From IMG/VR virus record IMGVR_UViG_3300042471_000991, positions 1 through 41,262 of that record: a stretch of 41,262 nucleotides of DNA; one strand, written 5' to 3'. The notes under the pieces are model-generated. The model ran no database searches and had not been told where the DNA came from. It worked only from the letters and a program-made list of their open reading frames with translations. The position numbers and the translations under genes were made by a program. This document shows, one piece after another, positions 25,022 through 31,591 of this stretch; positions within the stretch are counted from its first letter, which is position 1; the number at the start of each line of letters is the position of its first letter. Origin of the DNA: a virus.

Positions 25022-25127
25022 TTTCTACCCTTTCATTTTCGTAGTGTGTTCTGTCATAGTTAGCAAGTGTCCCACCATTTTCTAGGTGGGCTTTCCTGCG
25101 TAATTGTTCATCTGAGTAGGTAGCCAC
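25002..25127 (-). CDS. Possible 41-residue coupled protein
   Basis: GTG 25127 overlaps the preceding stop as TAGTG and the frame stays open to 25002: ATYSDEQLRRKAHLENGGTL, then ANYDRTHYENERVENETNNN. Charged and soluble. The weak ribosome site and a CCCACC/GGTGGG stem inside it leave doubt; the sequence may instead be an untranslated linker. Confidence 0.4.
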   Translation of the reverse strand: MATYSDEQLRRKAHLENGGTLANYDRTHYENERVENETNNN

Positions 25128-25237
25128 TATGCTACACACTCGCAAGGCTCAACGCCGTAATCGTCATTGTCGCCATAGAATATAACGCCGTGCCCATAGC
25201 ACTCATCGCATTTAATTCTTTCTAGTGAGTTAATCAT
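25127..25237 (-). CDS. Small DnaJ-type zinc-finger peptide (36 aa)
   Basis: RIKCDECYGHGVIFYGDNDD then YGVEPCECVA: CxxCxGxG with a second CxC is half of a DnaJ-like zinc site. The 28562-28777 protein has the same layout (CDFCNGTGNLYW, CVC). ATG follows directly after the previous stop; AAAGGA lies ten bases upstream. Confidence 0.6.
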   Translation of the reverse strand: MINSLERIKCDECYGHGVIFYGDNDDYGVEPCECVA

Positions 25238-25393
25238 TTACTTATTTCCTTTCTTTAGTCTTTTGATAATTCTATACCCTACCACTGACAAAATCACTAG
25301 GGCAATTCCTAGCCATGAGGCGTAGAAATCTGCTTGAGCGGTTTCTATTGCGATACCCTCTGAGCCTAACTCAATTAGTAAATATCTATCCAT
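25238..25393 (-). CDS. Single-pass membrane protein (51 aa)
   Basis: MDRYLLIELGSEGIAIETAQ, then a membrane segment ASWLGIALVILSVVGYRIIK and a basic tail KRLKKGNK, giving an N-out, C-in orientation by the positive-inside rule. AAAGGATAAATAACAAA precedes the ATG. Function unknown. Confidence 0.6.
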   Translation of the reverse strand: MDRYLLIELGSEGIAIETAQADFYASWLGIALVILSVVGYRIIKRLKKGNK

Positions 25394-25411
25394 TTTGTTA
25401 TTTATCCTTTC

Positions 25412-25588
25412 TTATCCGTTGAAGTGTGGAGAATATTCTCCGTCTGTAATCTCTGTTGAGATAATGTCATAACCATTTGATACAAGGGTATCTAGTAGGT
25501 CATTTATTTGATACTCACTTACCATGAGTCTATTTTCTACTGAGACAAGACTATTGTCTTTCTCTGCTGTATAACTTAGTGTTAGCAT
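25412..25588 (-). CDS. Hypothetical protein (58 aa)
   Basis: MLTLSYTAEKDNSLVSVENR then LMVSEYQINDLLDTLVSNGY: acidic alpha/beta small protein. AGAAAGG lies upstream. First gene after the promoter at 25627. No family recognised. Confidence 0.6.
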   Translation of the reverse strand: MLTLSYTAEKDNSLVSVENRLMVSEYQINDLLDTLVSNGYDIISTEITDGEYSPHFNG

Positions 25589-25626
25589 TTTTGCTACCTA
25601 ACCTTTCTTTAGTTTCTATACTGCGT

Positions 25627-25648
25627 ATTCTAGTGGATACCACTGACA
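25627..25648 (-). promoter_or_regulatory. TGTCAG-N10-TAGAAT promoter element
   Basis: Minus-strand TGTCAG, exactly 10 bp, TAGAAT, then ACGCAGTATAGAAA, which matches the segment after the 25836 promoter. No good -35. Confidence 0.55.
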
Positions 25649-25663
25649 TTTTGGGGGATATTT

Positions 25664-25678
25664 AGGGCGTGTCGCCCT
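25664..25678. terminator. Short hairpin with T-rich flank
   Basis: AGGGCG-TGT-CGCCCT followed on the plus strand by TTTATTTTT. On the minus strand it lies after the zinc-ribbon gene ending at 25693. It contains the recurring GACACGCCC motif. Confidence 0.45.
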
Positions 25679-25692
25679 TTTATTTTTGTGAC

Positions 25693-25800
25693 TTACCTCA
25701 CACTTTGTAGGGAATCTACACAATTTGGACATATCGCAATAATGTTGCGTTTTGATACATAGGTGGTCTGACCACATAACTTACAATTTTTCTTACTCAT
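25693..25800 (-). CDS. 35-residue zinc-ribbon protein
   Basis: MSKKNCKLCGQTTYVSKRNI then IAICPNCVDSLQSVR: two CxxC knuckles spaced for one zinc ion. CAACAGAAAGGA lies upstream. Directly behind the promoter at 25836. Function unknown. Confidence 0.65.
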   Translation of the reverse strand: MSKKNCKLCGQTTYVSKRNIIAICPNCVDSLQSVR

Positions 25801-25835
25801 TTTGAAATCCTTTCTGTTGATTTCTTATACTGCGT

Positions 25836-25864
25836 ATTCTACACGAATACCCTGACAAAGTCAA
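25836..25864 (-). promoter_or_regulatory. Early promoter with TGTCAG spacer element
   Basis: Minus-strand TTGACT, 17 bp containing TGTCAG, TAGAAT. TGTCAG lies 10 bp before the -10 box as at six other sites. Confidence 0.65.
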
Positions 25865-25906
25865 GTCTAAACCATGCGTGTCTTTTGTGGTGTTGGTCAC
25901 ATGGAC

Positions 25907-25919
25907 AAATCGGACATTT
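25907..25919 (-). promoter_or_regulatory. AAATGTCCGATTT motif (copy 1)
   Basis: Exact 13-mer on the minus strand in a divergent intergenic region. Four further copies at 26474, 29514, 32531 (12 of 13) and 36908. Confidence 0.5.
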
Positions 25920-25983
25920 GGGACAGGCCCGGGACTTGTGGCATACCTCACAAAAATTCTTTTCCGACACGCCCGAAATACCC

Positions 25984-26012
25984 TTCAAAATGTCAGTCCC
26001 CCATGCTAGACT
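25984..26012 (+). promoter_or_regulatory. Early promoter with TGTCAG spacer element
   Basis: TTCAAA, 17 bp with TGTCAG at 25991, TAGACT. Start of the rightward early region. The 25801-26057 gap otherwise holds the divergent promoter, motif copy 1, CCCGGG and GACACGCCC. Confidence 0.55.
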
Positions 26013-26057
26013 TCAGTCATAACAAAATAAAGAAAGTTCCAAAGAAAGGAAACTAAA

Positions 26058-26216
26058 ATGAAAAATCTAATAGGTAGAATTACTGAACACGATTTAGCAA
26101 TGGCTAATCGTATCGCTGATAGAAGCAATAAGACACCTGCTCAGGTGCTTAAAGACTTCAACGCTTTTCTAAATGAAGTAGAAAAGTTTGAAAATGATGA
26201 AGAGGAGTGTGAGTAA
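26058..26216 (+). CDS. Hypothetical protein (52 aa)
   Basis: MKNLIGRITEHDLAMANRIA, DRSNKTPAQVLKDFNAFLNE, then an acidic tail. Helical, possibly a small DNA- or protein-binding factor. AAAGGAAACTAAA precedes the ATG. First gene of the rightward early block. Confidence 0.65.
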   Translation: MKNLIGRITEHDLAMANRIADRSNKTPAQVLKDFNAFLNEVEKFENDEEECE

Positions 26217-26219
26217 TAA

Positions 26220-26366
26220 ATGAAAAAGAATGTTTTGATTTCATACATCGTTGATACAGATAGCGATGTGAAAGCAATTTTTGCTTTGCGTAAATCACTT
26301 TCAGTTTTGTCTGATAGTGAATTAGAAAAGTTTGACGCATTTGAAGTTTTAGATGTTGTTGAATAA
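26220..26366 (+). CDS. Hypothetical protein (48 aa)
   Basis: MKKNVLISYIVDTDSDVKAI then FALRKSLSVLSDSELEKFDA. Alternating strand and helix, acidic C-terminus. Three bases after the previous stop, so co-translated. No family recognised. Confidence 0.6.
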   Translation: MKKNVLISYIVDTDSDVKAIFALRKSLSVLSDSELEKFDAFEVLDVVE

Positions 26367-26375
26367 ATAAAAAAG

Positions 26376-26406
26376 TTTTTTACTAATTGACAAAGTTAGT
26401 AAAAAA
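26376..26406. terminator. Bidirectional AT-rich terminator
   Basis: TTTTTTACTAA, nine-base loop, TTAGTAAAAAA: an 11-bp stem flanked by A/T runs, followed by CCCGGGG and GACACGCCC. Confidence 0.65.
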
Positions 26407-26473
26407 TTCCCGGGGCCGACACGCCCGACCTCGTTGTAAGATCTTGTGATAATCCTCACAAAAATAATTTTCA

Positions 26474-26486
26474 AAATGTCCGATTT
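26474..26486 (+). promoter_or_regulatory. AAATGTCCGATTT motif (copy 2)
   Basis: Exact copy, ending 16 bases before the -35 of the 26502 promoter. Position suits an operator. Confidence 0.5.
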
Positions 26487-26501
26487 ATACTGATTTTAGA
26501 T

Positions 26502-26530
26502 TTGATTTTGTCAGTCTAATCTGCTAAACT
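26502..26530 (+). promoter_or_regulatory. Early promoter with TGTCAG spacer element
   Basis: TTGATT, 17 bp with TGTCAG at 26509, TAAACT. Drives 26565. Confidence 0.6.
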
Positions 26531-26564
26531 TACAGAGTAAGAAAATAGAAAGGTAGGTCAAAAA

Positions 26565-26762
26565 ATGACTACACTAAATAAAACAGAAATAATGGAATAC
26601 CTAGTAGATAATGATTTCTGCGTGACTGATAAAGTCTGCGTATTCTGCTCAACGATCACAGACGGCTGGAATGCTATCTGCTATAAATGCGGTGACTATA
26701 AAGGAATGATGAGGCTTCCTGAAGCCGTAGAATACTATGGAACAGATGTTCTAGGGTTTTAG
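26565..26762 (+). CDS. Zinc-ribbon protein (65 aa)
   Basis: An N-terminal helix (NKTEIMEYLVDNDFCV) precedes VCVFCSTITDGWNAICYKCG: two CxxC pairs. GAAAGG upstream. Likely a small zinc protein that may bind nucleic acid or a host enzyme; no family name. Confidence 0.65.
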   Translation: MTTLNKTEIMEYLVDNDFCVTDKVCVFCSTITDGWNAICYKCGDYKGMMRLPEAVEYYGTDVLGF

Positions 26763-26797
26763 TGACTAACCTCACAAAGCCCAAGCGTGTGTCTAAT

Positions 26798-26826
26798 TTG
26801 ACTTTCACGCTAAAAAATGAAATAAT
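26798..26826 (+). promoter_or_regulatory. Possible early promoter
   Basis: TTGACT, 17 bp ending TGA, AATAAT; AGAAAGGA follows before ATG 26863. Confidence 0.45.
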
Positions 26827-26862
26827 AGAATTATTAGAAAGTATCTTAGAAAGGATAACTAA

Positions 26863-27075
26863 ATGAAATCATATTCAATTCCAGACCTGCTCGTAGGTCA
26901 AACTTACTACCCTCGCTCACTAGCGAGAAAATTCCAATATGGAGAAATAAACTTCGCTGAAAAGCGTGAGGATATTTATCTTGCTGAAGGATATGAGGCT
27001 TACGCAATTCGCTTCACTCCTAATTCTACTCACTCCTATAAGTGGGCTACTGTCGCCGTAAAGGTGGCAGACTAA
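26863..27075 (+). CDS. Hypothetical protein (70 aa)
   Basis: MKSYSIPDLLVGQTYYPRSL, ARKFQYGEINFAEKREDIYL, then a Tyr-rich beta C-terminus (YAIRFTPNSTHSYKW). Likely a compact beta fold. AGAAAGGATAACTAA precedes the ATG; coupled downstream. No family recognised. Confidence 0.65.
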   Translation: MKSYSIPDLLVGQTYYPRSLARKFQYGEINFAEKREDIYLAEGYEAYAIRFTPNSTHSYKWATVAVKVAD

Positions 27076-27194
27076 TGAAATTAGATGAATTCAAGGCTTA
27101 TATTGAAAGCCAGCGCAAAGCGCAACAATTGACAAACTTAGAGAAAATCGCTAAAATTGTATCAACAACAAACACCAAGAAAGGTAATAACTAA
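27075..27194 (+). CDS. Small coupled protein (39 aa)
   Basis: MKLDEFKAYIESQRKAQQLT then NLEKIAKIVSTTNTKKGNN: one amphipathic helix. Start overlaps the previous stop as TAATG. Confidence 0.55.
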   Translation: MKLDEFKAYIESQRKAQQLTNLEKIAKIVSTTNTKKGNN

Positions 27195-27195
27195 A

Positions 27196-27453
27196 ATGAA
27201 TACAGATTACAAAGACTATCCATTCACAGTTAATGGCGTAAAGTTTATTTCACGCATTAACGCAGACTCTCCATTCGCAGGCACACTTGCGAAACTTCCT
27301 ACTCAGGTTGTAACTCAACTAAATATTGACGCAGTTACAGAAATTATTGGTGACGCTTCACTTCTAACTCATGATGAATTGTTGGAAGAATTAGAAAGAG
27401 TAAATGACGGCGGAACTCACGCCTTCATTCTATTAGATGAGGTGGCTAACTAA
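27196..27453 (+). CDS. Hypothetical protein (85 aa)
   Basis: ATG 27196 (MNTDYKDYPFTVNGVKFISR) one base after the previous stop; AAAGG lies upstream, and an in-frame extension of 13 codons is rejected. TQVVTQLNIDAVTEIIGDAS suggests an alpha/beta fold. No family recognised. Confidence 0.6.
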   Translation: MNTDYKDYPFTVNGVKFISRINADSPFAGTLAKLPTQVVTQLNIDAVTEIIGDASLLTHDELLEELERVNDGGTHAFILLDEVAN

Positions 27454-27644
27454 TGATGACACGCAAAGACTATATTGAAACCGCTAACATTCTTAAAGGA
27501 TTTAGCGGAGAAATTCACCCACAAGTATTTGAGGATTTGGTAGAAGAATTTTCTCAATTCTTTTTATCTGATAACGATAGATTTGACAAAGCACGATTTG
27601 AGAAAGCGTGTGGCGTTGATGAGTTAGGATTAATTCCAGCATGA
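27453..27644 (+). CDS. Phage DYIETANIL-type protein (63 aa)
   Basis: MMTRKDYIETANILKGFSGE and FDKARFEKACG match a small conserved phage family with R-K-D-Y and F-x-x-x-x-F-x-x-A-C landmarks. TAATG overlap. Function unknown; often found in early gene blocks. Confidence 0.7.
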   Translation: MMTRKDYIETANILKGFSGEIHPQVFEDLVEEFSQFFLSDNDRFDKARFEKACGVDELGLIPA

Positions 27645-27787
27645 CAGATTTAATTTTAACTCTCGCTATAATTTCTTTCGCAACACTTTTCGGAATGAGT
27701 TTAATTACTATGAGAAAATTAGAAATTGAAAATAGAAAATTGCGAATTGAAAATTCTGAAATGAAATGGAATCAGATAAAGATCTAA
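27641..27787 (+). CDS. Membrane-anchored helix (48 aa)
   Basis: MTDLILTLAIISFATLFGMS is a membrane segment followed by a charged coiled coil RKLEIENRKLRIENSEMKWN. ATGA overlap with the previous gene. Possibly a membrane-tethered early protein. Confidence 0.6.
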   Translation: MTDLILTLAIISFATLFGMSLITMRKLEIENRKLRIENSEMKWNQIKI

Positions 27788-27796
27788 ATTGCTTTC

Positions 27797-27867
27797 GTTG
27801 AGATTTCAACTAAATTGGTTGAAGTTTCAACAAAGCCCCCCGGGGGGTTTTCCACAGGTTATCCACA
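27797..27867. promoter_or_regulatory. Palindromic iterons plus DnaA boxes
   Basis: Two 14-bp copies (GTTGAGATTTCAAC at 27797 and GTTGAAGTTTCAAC at 27818, 21 bp apart, each nearly palindromic), C6G6 palindrome at 27836-27847, TTTTCCACA at 27848 and a perfect DnaA box TTATCCACA at 27859. The compact layout suggests a replication or regulatory site. Confidence 0.5.
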
Positions 27868-27930
27868 GTGTGAATTAAGACACAATTACGGGATTTTGTG
27901 AGATTCCCCACATTTTTTGGGCGTGTCTAA

Positions 27931-27960
27931 TTGGAAATTGTCAGTAGAAAATGATAGGCT
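27931..27960 (+). promoter_or_regulatory. Early promoter with TGTCAG spacer element
   Basis: TTGGAA, 18 bp with TGTCAG at 27939, TAGGCT. Drives 27991. Confidence 0.5.
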
Positions 27961-27990
27961 AGAAGCCTAAAAATGAAAGAAGGTAATCTA

Positions 27991-28488
27991 ATGGGATTAG
28001 ATATGTATCTCCACGCTAAAAAATACGTGGAAAAAATAAATTGGCAGGCGTTACAGAATAATGATGAATTGTCCTATGACTCACCTGAAGCAGTATTCCC
28101 TTTGTGGAATAATATTGTTGAAACAGCAGGAATGAAAGATGTTGCTGTTGATATCTATGGCGTTCATGTTGAAGTGACTTGTGCTTATTGGCGCAAGGCT
28201 AATCAGATACACGCTTGGTTTGTAAAGAATGTTCAAGGTGGAGAAGATAATTGTGGGGAATACTATGTATCCCATGAGAAATTGAAATCCTTACTTGATC
28301 TAGTGAATAAGGCTTTGGCAGAGCGTGACCCTAACTTGCTACCGCCACAGGCAGGATTTTTCTTTGGCGGTACTGATATTGACGAATGGTATTGGCAAGA
28401 CCTAAAGAATACTAAGGCTAAATTGGACAGAGTATTTGCCCTGCCCGAAATGTCCAAATTGTCCTTTTACTACACTTCATCGTGGTAG
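27991..28488 (+). CDS. MGLDMYL-family phage protein (165 aa)
   Basis: ATG 27991 follows AAGAAGG with suitable spacing; an ATG six codons earlier lies before this site. The N-terminus MGLDMYLHAKKYVEKINWQA is the hallmark of a conserved phage and plasmid family of unknown function. CAYWRKANQIHAWFVKNVQG and GGTDIDEWYWQDLKNTKAKL are its usual conserved blocks, so it appears full length. First gene behind a TGTCAG-type promoter. Confidence 0.8.
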   Translation: MGLDMYLHAKKYVEKINWQALQNNDELSYDSPEAVFPLWNNIVETAGMKDVAVDIYGVHVEVTCAYWRKANQIHAWFVKNVQGGEDNCGEYYVSHEKLKSLLDLVNKALAERDPNLLPPQAGFFFGGTDIDEWYWQDLKNTKAKLDRVFALPEMSKLSFYYTSSW

Positions 28489-28502
28489 AAGGGCGAGGGG
28501 AT

Positions 28503-28531
28503 TTGAAAATGTCAGCCCCCTATGATAGGAT
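28503..28531 (+). promoter_or_regulatory. Early promoter with TGTCAG spacer element
   Basis: TTGAAA, 17 bp with TGTCAG at 28510, TAGGAT. Drives 28562. Confidence 0.6.
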
Positions 28532-28561
28532 TTCAGTATGAACAGAAAGAAGGAAAGAAAA

Positions 28562-28777
28562 ATGGATAAATTGGAATACGCACTTCGCATGATTAGAAAT
28601 TGCGATTTTTGTAATGGAACAGGTAATCTGTATTGGTCAGTAGGCGAGGATTTTGACTCAGAGGTTTGCGTTTGTAATCCTTATGAACTAATCCTAGACG
28701 GAGATGAAGTTATTTGGGATAATGGCTTACTAAGTGAGCCAGAATTGGCTATATTCGCAGGAAGCGAGGCTAACTAA
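28562..28777 (+). CDS. DnaJ-type zinc-finger protein (71 aa)
   Basis: ATG 28562 follows GAAGGAAAG. RNCDFCNGTGNLYW and EVCVCNPYELI form a CxxCxGxG...CxC site like that at 25127-25237. The acidic C-terminus (DGDEVIWDNGLLSEPELAIF) may contact a partner. Function unknown. Confidence 0.65.
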   Translation: MDKLEYALRMIRNCDFCNGTGNLYWSVGEDFDSEVCVCNPYELILDGDEVIWDNGLLSEPELAIFAGSEAN

Positions 28778-28778
28778 T

Positions 28779-29063
28779 ATGGGAAGTAATTTTGCTAATG
28801 ATTTGGCTTTGGCTGATAATCTTGATATTGAAACTCAGATAGGTATCCACCTGAAGTCTAATCACTACCCGCCCGTTCCTGATTTTATGGTGCCTACTTG
28901 TATTGAGGCTATTGACGCCGTAAATGACGCAGGGCTTTGGCACTTAGAAATTCCCCTACCTGAAGGGGTATTCTATAAAGGTAATTTGACTACCGCACCA
29001 GCACACGCTATTATTGACCAACACCACTTAGAAGCATGGATTATTGAAAGAGAGGAATACTAA
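28779..29063 (+). CDS. Hypothetical protein (94 aa)
   Basis: ATG 28779 (MGSNFANDLALADNLDIETQ) begins one base after the previous stop; a longer frame overlaps upstream. PDFMVPTCIEAIDAVNDAGL and a His-rich end (AHAIIDQHHLEAWIIEREEY). No family recognised. Confidence 0.6.
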   Translation: MGSNFANDLALADNLDIETQIGIHLKSNHYPPVPDFMVPTCIEAIDAVNDAGLWHLEIPLPEGVFYKGNLTTAPAHAIIDQHHLEAWIIEREEY

Positions 29064-29064
29064 G

Positions 29065-29274
29065 ATGGAATATATGTATGTAATAACTACTTACTATGAC
29101 GGAGAGTTATATAATACTCACCGAATTGCTGACTTTACTGATGCCGCCCGTGTTTGGGAATTGTGTAAAGATAGCGGTAATGCTAAAGAATACGCAACCT
29201 ATAATCTCACAGACCCGACAGGTAAAATGTATACAAAAAACTTTTACACTGACGGCAGAGTATCTGTAAAATAG
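29065..29274 (+). CDS. Hypothetical protein (69 aa)
   Basis: ATG 29065 (MEYMYVITTYYDGELYNTHR) after GAGAGGAATAC. Short beta strands and a helix (FTDAARVWELCKDSGNAKEY). Co-transcribed with its neighbours. No family recognised. Confidence 0.6.
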   Translation: MEYMYVITTYYDGELYNTHRIADFTDAARVWELCKDSGNAKEYATYNLTDPTGKMYTKNFYTDGRVSVK

Positions 29275-29281
29275 GTATACA

Positions 29282-29494
29282 ATGCTAACTATGGATTATC
29301 GCATGGTAGATGTTCTGAACTCAGACCAACTAGAAATAAACGATCTAATTGGTTTGGGTGATGAAGTCGTAAAAGTTTTATTTATCACACCAACTAAAAT
29401 TGGTTTTGATTTGCTAATTGAAAATGAATATGGCGAGAAAGATACAATTGAAATTGTTGATGATGAACAATTTGAATTATTTATTTTAGAATAA
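29282..29494 (+). CDS. Hypothetical protein (70 aa)
   Basis: LEINDLIGLGDEVVKVLFIT with LIENEYGEKDTIEIVDDEQF suggests an SH3-like small barrel. Start at 29282 or at ATG 29291. Last gene before a C6G4 palindrome and motif copy 3. Confidence 0.55.
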   Translation: MLTMDYRMVDVLNSDQLEINDLIGLGDEVVKVLFITPTKIGFDLLIENEYGEKDTIEIVDDEQFELFILE

Positions 29495-29513
29495 AAACCC
29501 CCCGGGGCGCCCG

Positions 29514-29526
29514 AAATGTCCGATTT
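29514..29526 (+). promoter_or_regulatory. AAATGTCCGATTT motif (copy 3)
   Basis: Exact copy next to CCCCCCGGGG, 17 bases before the -35 at 29544. Confidence 0.5.
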
Positions 29527-29543
29527 GTTAAGAAACTCCTGAT

Positions 29544-29572
29544 TTGCTTTAATGATATTTTTATGATAAGAT
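29544..29572 (+). promoter_or_regulatory. Promoter with leaderless start
   Basis: TTGCTT, 17 bp, TAAGAT; ATG 29579 six bases after. Confidence 0.55.
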
Positions 29573-29578
29573 TATTTT

Positions 29579-29704
29579 ATGTTTAAGAAAACTAGTGAAG
29601 ATTTAAGACGCCTTATGGAATTAAGGAGATCTAATGCTGCTCGCCCATTAAGGAATAAAAAGAAATACTCACGTAAAATTAAACACAAAAATTTGACACA
29701 CTAA
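29579..29704 (+). CDS. Basic 41-residue protein
   Basis: MFKKTSEDLRRLMELRRSNA then ARPLRNKKKYSRKIKHKNLT: strongly basic, likely a nucleic-acid or nucleoid binder. ATG six bases after the -10 box. Its end overlaps the promoter of the next gene. Confidence 0.6.
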   Translation: MFKKTSEDLRRLMELRRSNAARPLRNKKKYSRKIKHKNLTH

Positions 29705-29721
29705 TGATTTTTTGATATTAT
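29693..29721 (+). promoter_or_regulatory. Early extended -10 promoter
   Basis: TTGACA, 17 bp ending TTTTTTGA, TATTAT. Drives 29741. Confidence 0.7.
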
Positions 29722-29740
29722 TATTTCAGAAAGGTACCCC

Positions 29741-30457
29741 ATGAAATTAAAACGCTCTAATGATAGAAAAGTGGCTAATGCCGTATCCCCTAATGGTAAA
29801 ACGCCTACTATTGCTAATACCTTCGGACTACCCGCAGGAAAAGATTACTCATGCCCTAATCAGACACCGACATGCGCTAAAGTCTGCTATGCAGGGAAGT
29901 TAGAAAAGATATACAAAGGTGTTAGAGATACCCTATTGCATAACTGGAATTTACTTAAAGACGCAGACCATGATACTATGGAAGCGTTATTACAAGACAT
30001 GATAAATGATTTCAGAAAAGATTGTGATAAAAGGGAAGCTCCAAAGTTATTCCGTATCCATTGGGACGGAGATTTCTTTAATGATACTTATACACTAGCA
30101 TGGAAAAGTGTTATTCTAAATAATACAGACATACAATTTTGGGTTTATACTCGTGTACCCGCCGCCGCCCGTATGCTAAAAGAGATTGACAACCTATCTC
30201 TCTATTTTAGTACTGATACAGATAACAAAGATGAGGCTATTGAGTTATCACAAAGTGGAATTAGATTAGCATACTTAGCGGATACCTTCGCAATTGGGCA
30301 GTCAGACATGAAAGCCATGATTGGCAGGGTAGGCGCAAAATGTCCTGAAAACAAAAAAGCAATTCCTCTAATTGACAAAGAGGGCTCTGCTTGTGTAAAA
30401 TGTTCCTTGTGTGTCTATAACAAAGCGGACATAGTGTTTAGTGCTAAGAAAAAATAG
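29741..30457 (+). CDS. Gp88-like phage protein (238 aa)
   Basis: YSCPNQTPTCAKVCYAGK (Cys near residues 38, 45 and 49) and the C-terminal KCPENKK...CVKCSLCVYNK match the gene-product-88 family found in mycobacteriophages and plasmids. RIHWDGDFFNDTYTLAWKSV and FWVYTRVPAAARML are its central conserved blocks. The cysteines could hold an Fe-S cluster or zinc. Function of the family is unknown. CAGAAAGG lies upstream. Confidence 0.8.
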   Translation: MKLKRSNDRKVANAVSPNGKTPTIANTFGLPAGKDYSCPNQTPTCAKVCYAGKLEKIYKGVRDTLLHNWNLLKDADHDTMEALLQDMINDFRKDCDKREAPKLFRIHWDGDFFNDTYTLAWKSVILNNTDIQFWVYTRVPAAARMLKEIDNLSLYFSTDTDNKDEAIELSQSGIRLAYLADTFAIGQSDMKAMIGRVGAKCPENKKAIPLIDKEGSACVKCSLCVYNKADIVFSAKKK

Positions 30458-30465
30458 GGGGAATA

Positions 30466-30531
30466 ATGGAAATCTTTATCATTCTATTTATATTATTTAT
30501 CATAACCCTTATGGGCATGGGTCATGAGTGA
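30466..30531 (+). CDS. 21-residue membrane peptide
   Basis: MEIFIILFILFIITLMGMGH plus E: a single membrane segment. GGGGGAATA before the ATG is a strong ribosome site. Eight bases after gp88-like stop. May be a regulatory or membrane peptide. Confidence 0.45.
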   Translation: MEIFIILFILFIITLMGMGHE

Positions 30532-30549
30532 TATAAGTCACAAAGAAAT

Positions 30550-30568
30550 AATCTCAAAATATGAGATT
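30550..30568 (+). terminator. Short hairpin
   Basis: AATCTCA, five-base loop, TGAGATT, then TTC TTAG. Likely a weak terminator before the promoter at 30583. Confidence 0.5.
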
Positions 30569-30582
30569 TCTTAGATTTGGAC

Positions 30583-30612
30583 TTGACAAATAAATACAAA
30601 AAATGTCATAAT
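30583..30612 (+). promoter_or_regulatory. Early promoter
   Basis: TTGACA, 18 bp, CATAAT; TGTCA touches the -10 box. Drives 30650. Confidence 0.55.
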
Positions 30613-30649
30613 AAGACAGTAAGAAAAACAACTAACGAAAGGAAACACA

Positions 30650-30814
30650 ATGTCAGTATCAGTAGCAACTTACAAGGTAGGCGACACCTACACCTCTCAA
30701 AAGAGCAAGGTGACAGGCGTTATCAAGGAAATCGTGCCAACCGATAAGAATACAGTTAGAGTCAAACTAGATGTCAATGGCTCAACTCGCTGGACAACTT
30801 GGAAGCAAAAGTAA
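30650..30814 (+). CDS. SH3-like small protein (54 aa), copy 1
   Basis: VATYKVGDTYTSQKSKVTGV, IKEIVPTDKNTVRVKLDVNG: small barrel of the SH3 or KOW kind. The 31413-31580 protein shares Y-x-V-G-D, K-x-x-x-T-G and V-P-x-T-K-N in the same order. Followed by the CCTGAGC hairpin. May bind RNA or protein. Confidence 0.65.
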   Translation: MSVSVATYKVGDTYTSQKSKVTGVIKEIVPTDKNTVRVKLDVNGSTRWTTWKQK

Positions 30815-30835
30815 TTCCTAATACAGGAAAAGTCC

Positions 30836-30860
30836 TGAGCATGACTACTAAAAAGGCTCA
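30836..30860 (+). repeat. CCTGAGCA hairpin element, copy 1
   Basis: TGAGC...GCTCA with a longer 15-base middle than the other copies. Follows the stop of 30650-30814. Confidence 0.5.
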
Positions 30861-30862
30861 AT

Positions 30863-30891
30863 TTGATTTCTTTACTAGAAAATGCTAGTAT
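30863..30891 (+). promoter_or_regulatory. Early extended -10 promoter
   Basis: TTGATT, 17 bp ending TGC, TAGTAT. Drives 30929 with a CACCAACAGAAAGGA leader. Confidence 0.65.
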
Positions 30892-30928
30892 AGGATAAGC
30901 CCTAAAACACCAACAGAAAGGAAATAAA

Positions 30929-31351
30929 ATGGCTAGACAGAAAGCAATTAGCGTGAAAATCGCTACCACTAAAGTTATCAAGGCTTTAGAAACTAAGTTA
31001 GCACAAATCAAAAATGATTATGCTAAGCAAGATGAGAACGAGGCGAAGTTCCAAAAGGCTACTGAGAAGTGGAATAAGGAAATCGCTAAGTTAGCCGTAG
31101 CACAAATCTCTAAGGCTAAAAATGTTCGCACAAGTTATCGTTCTTGGAATAACACCCTAAATGTTGATTTTGACTTAGAACTCAACGAGAAGGAGTTTCC
31201 ACCGCAACCTGAGCGTGATTTTGAGCAAATCCACCGCCACTCTTACAATGAGATGGTAGAGGAAATTGAGAACGCAATTCGTATTCTCAAGATGACAGAT
31301 GAGGAAACAGTTTCCACTTCTACTTACAACGCTATCGCAAGATACTTGTAA
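30929..31351 (+). CDS. Lys-rich coiled-coil protein (140 aa)
   Basis: MARQKAISVKIATTKVIKAL and EAKFQKATEKWNKEIAKLAV form long basic helices; the C-terminal half has FDLELNEKEFPPQPERDFEQ. Likely soluble and oligomeric, perhaps nucleic-acid associated. Leader CACCAACAGAAAGGA. Flanked by the two SH3-like paralogues. No family recognised. Confidence 0.65.
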   Translation: MARQKAISVKIATTKVIKALETKLAQIKNDYAKQDENEAKFQKATEKWNKEIAKLAVAQISKAKNVRTSYRSWNNTLNVDFDLELNEKEFPPQPERDFEQIHRHSYNEMVEEIENAIRILKMTDEETVSTSTYNAIARYL

Positions 31352-31362
31352 AATTACTTTCC

Positions 31363-31385
31363 TGAGCATGAAATAAAACTGCTCA
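31363..31385 (+). repeat. CCTGAGCA hairpin element, copy 2
   Basis: TGAGCA, 11-base loop ending AAAAC, TGCTCA. Sits between genes of one transcript, directly before a CACCAACAGAAAGGA leader. Confidence 0.6.
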
Positions 31386-31412
31386 ACACACACCAACAGA
31401 AAGGAAAAACAA

Positions 31413-31580
31413 ATGACATTAGGCGGATACACTTATCAAGTAGGAGATTTATTCACTACTTCTAAAACAGGTATCACAGGTCGCATTGAAAAGTTTGTTC
31501 CACAAACTAAGAATGTTACTCGTGTAATGCTACGCTTGGCAAATGGTCAGCAAAGATTTGCTATGGTAAAAACTTACTAA
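31413..31580 (+). CDS. SH3-like small protein (55 aa), copy 2
   Basis: GGYTYQVGDLFTTSKTGITG, RIEKFVPQTKNVTRVMLRLA: paralogue of 30650-30814 with the same motif order. CACCAACAGAAAGGA leader; no promoter of its own seen. Confidence 0.65.
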   Translation: MTLGGYTYQVGDLFTTSKTGITGRIEKFVPQTKNVTRVMLRLANGQQRFAMVKTY

Positions 31581-31591
31581 CAAAATTATCC

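Noticed and set aside
25874-26056. Plus-strand frame of 60 codons
   Set aside because: Covers a promoter, the 13-mer and palindromes; Pro/Cys-rich composition unlike neighbours.
31175-31432. Minus-strand frame of 85 codons
   Set aside because: Antisense to the Lys-rich gene and a hairpin copy; Leu/Cys/Phe-rich shadow composition.
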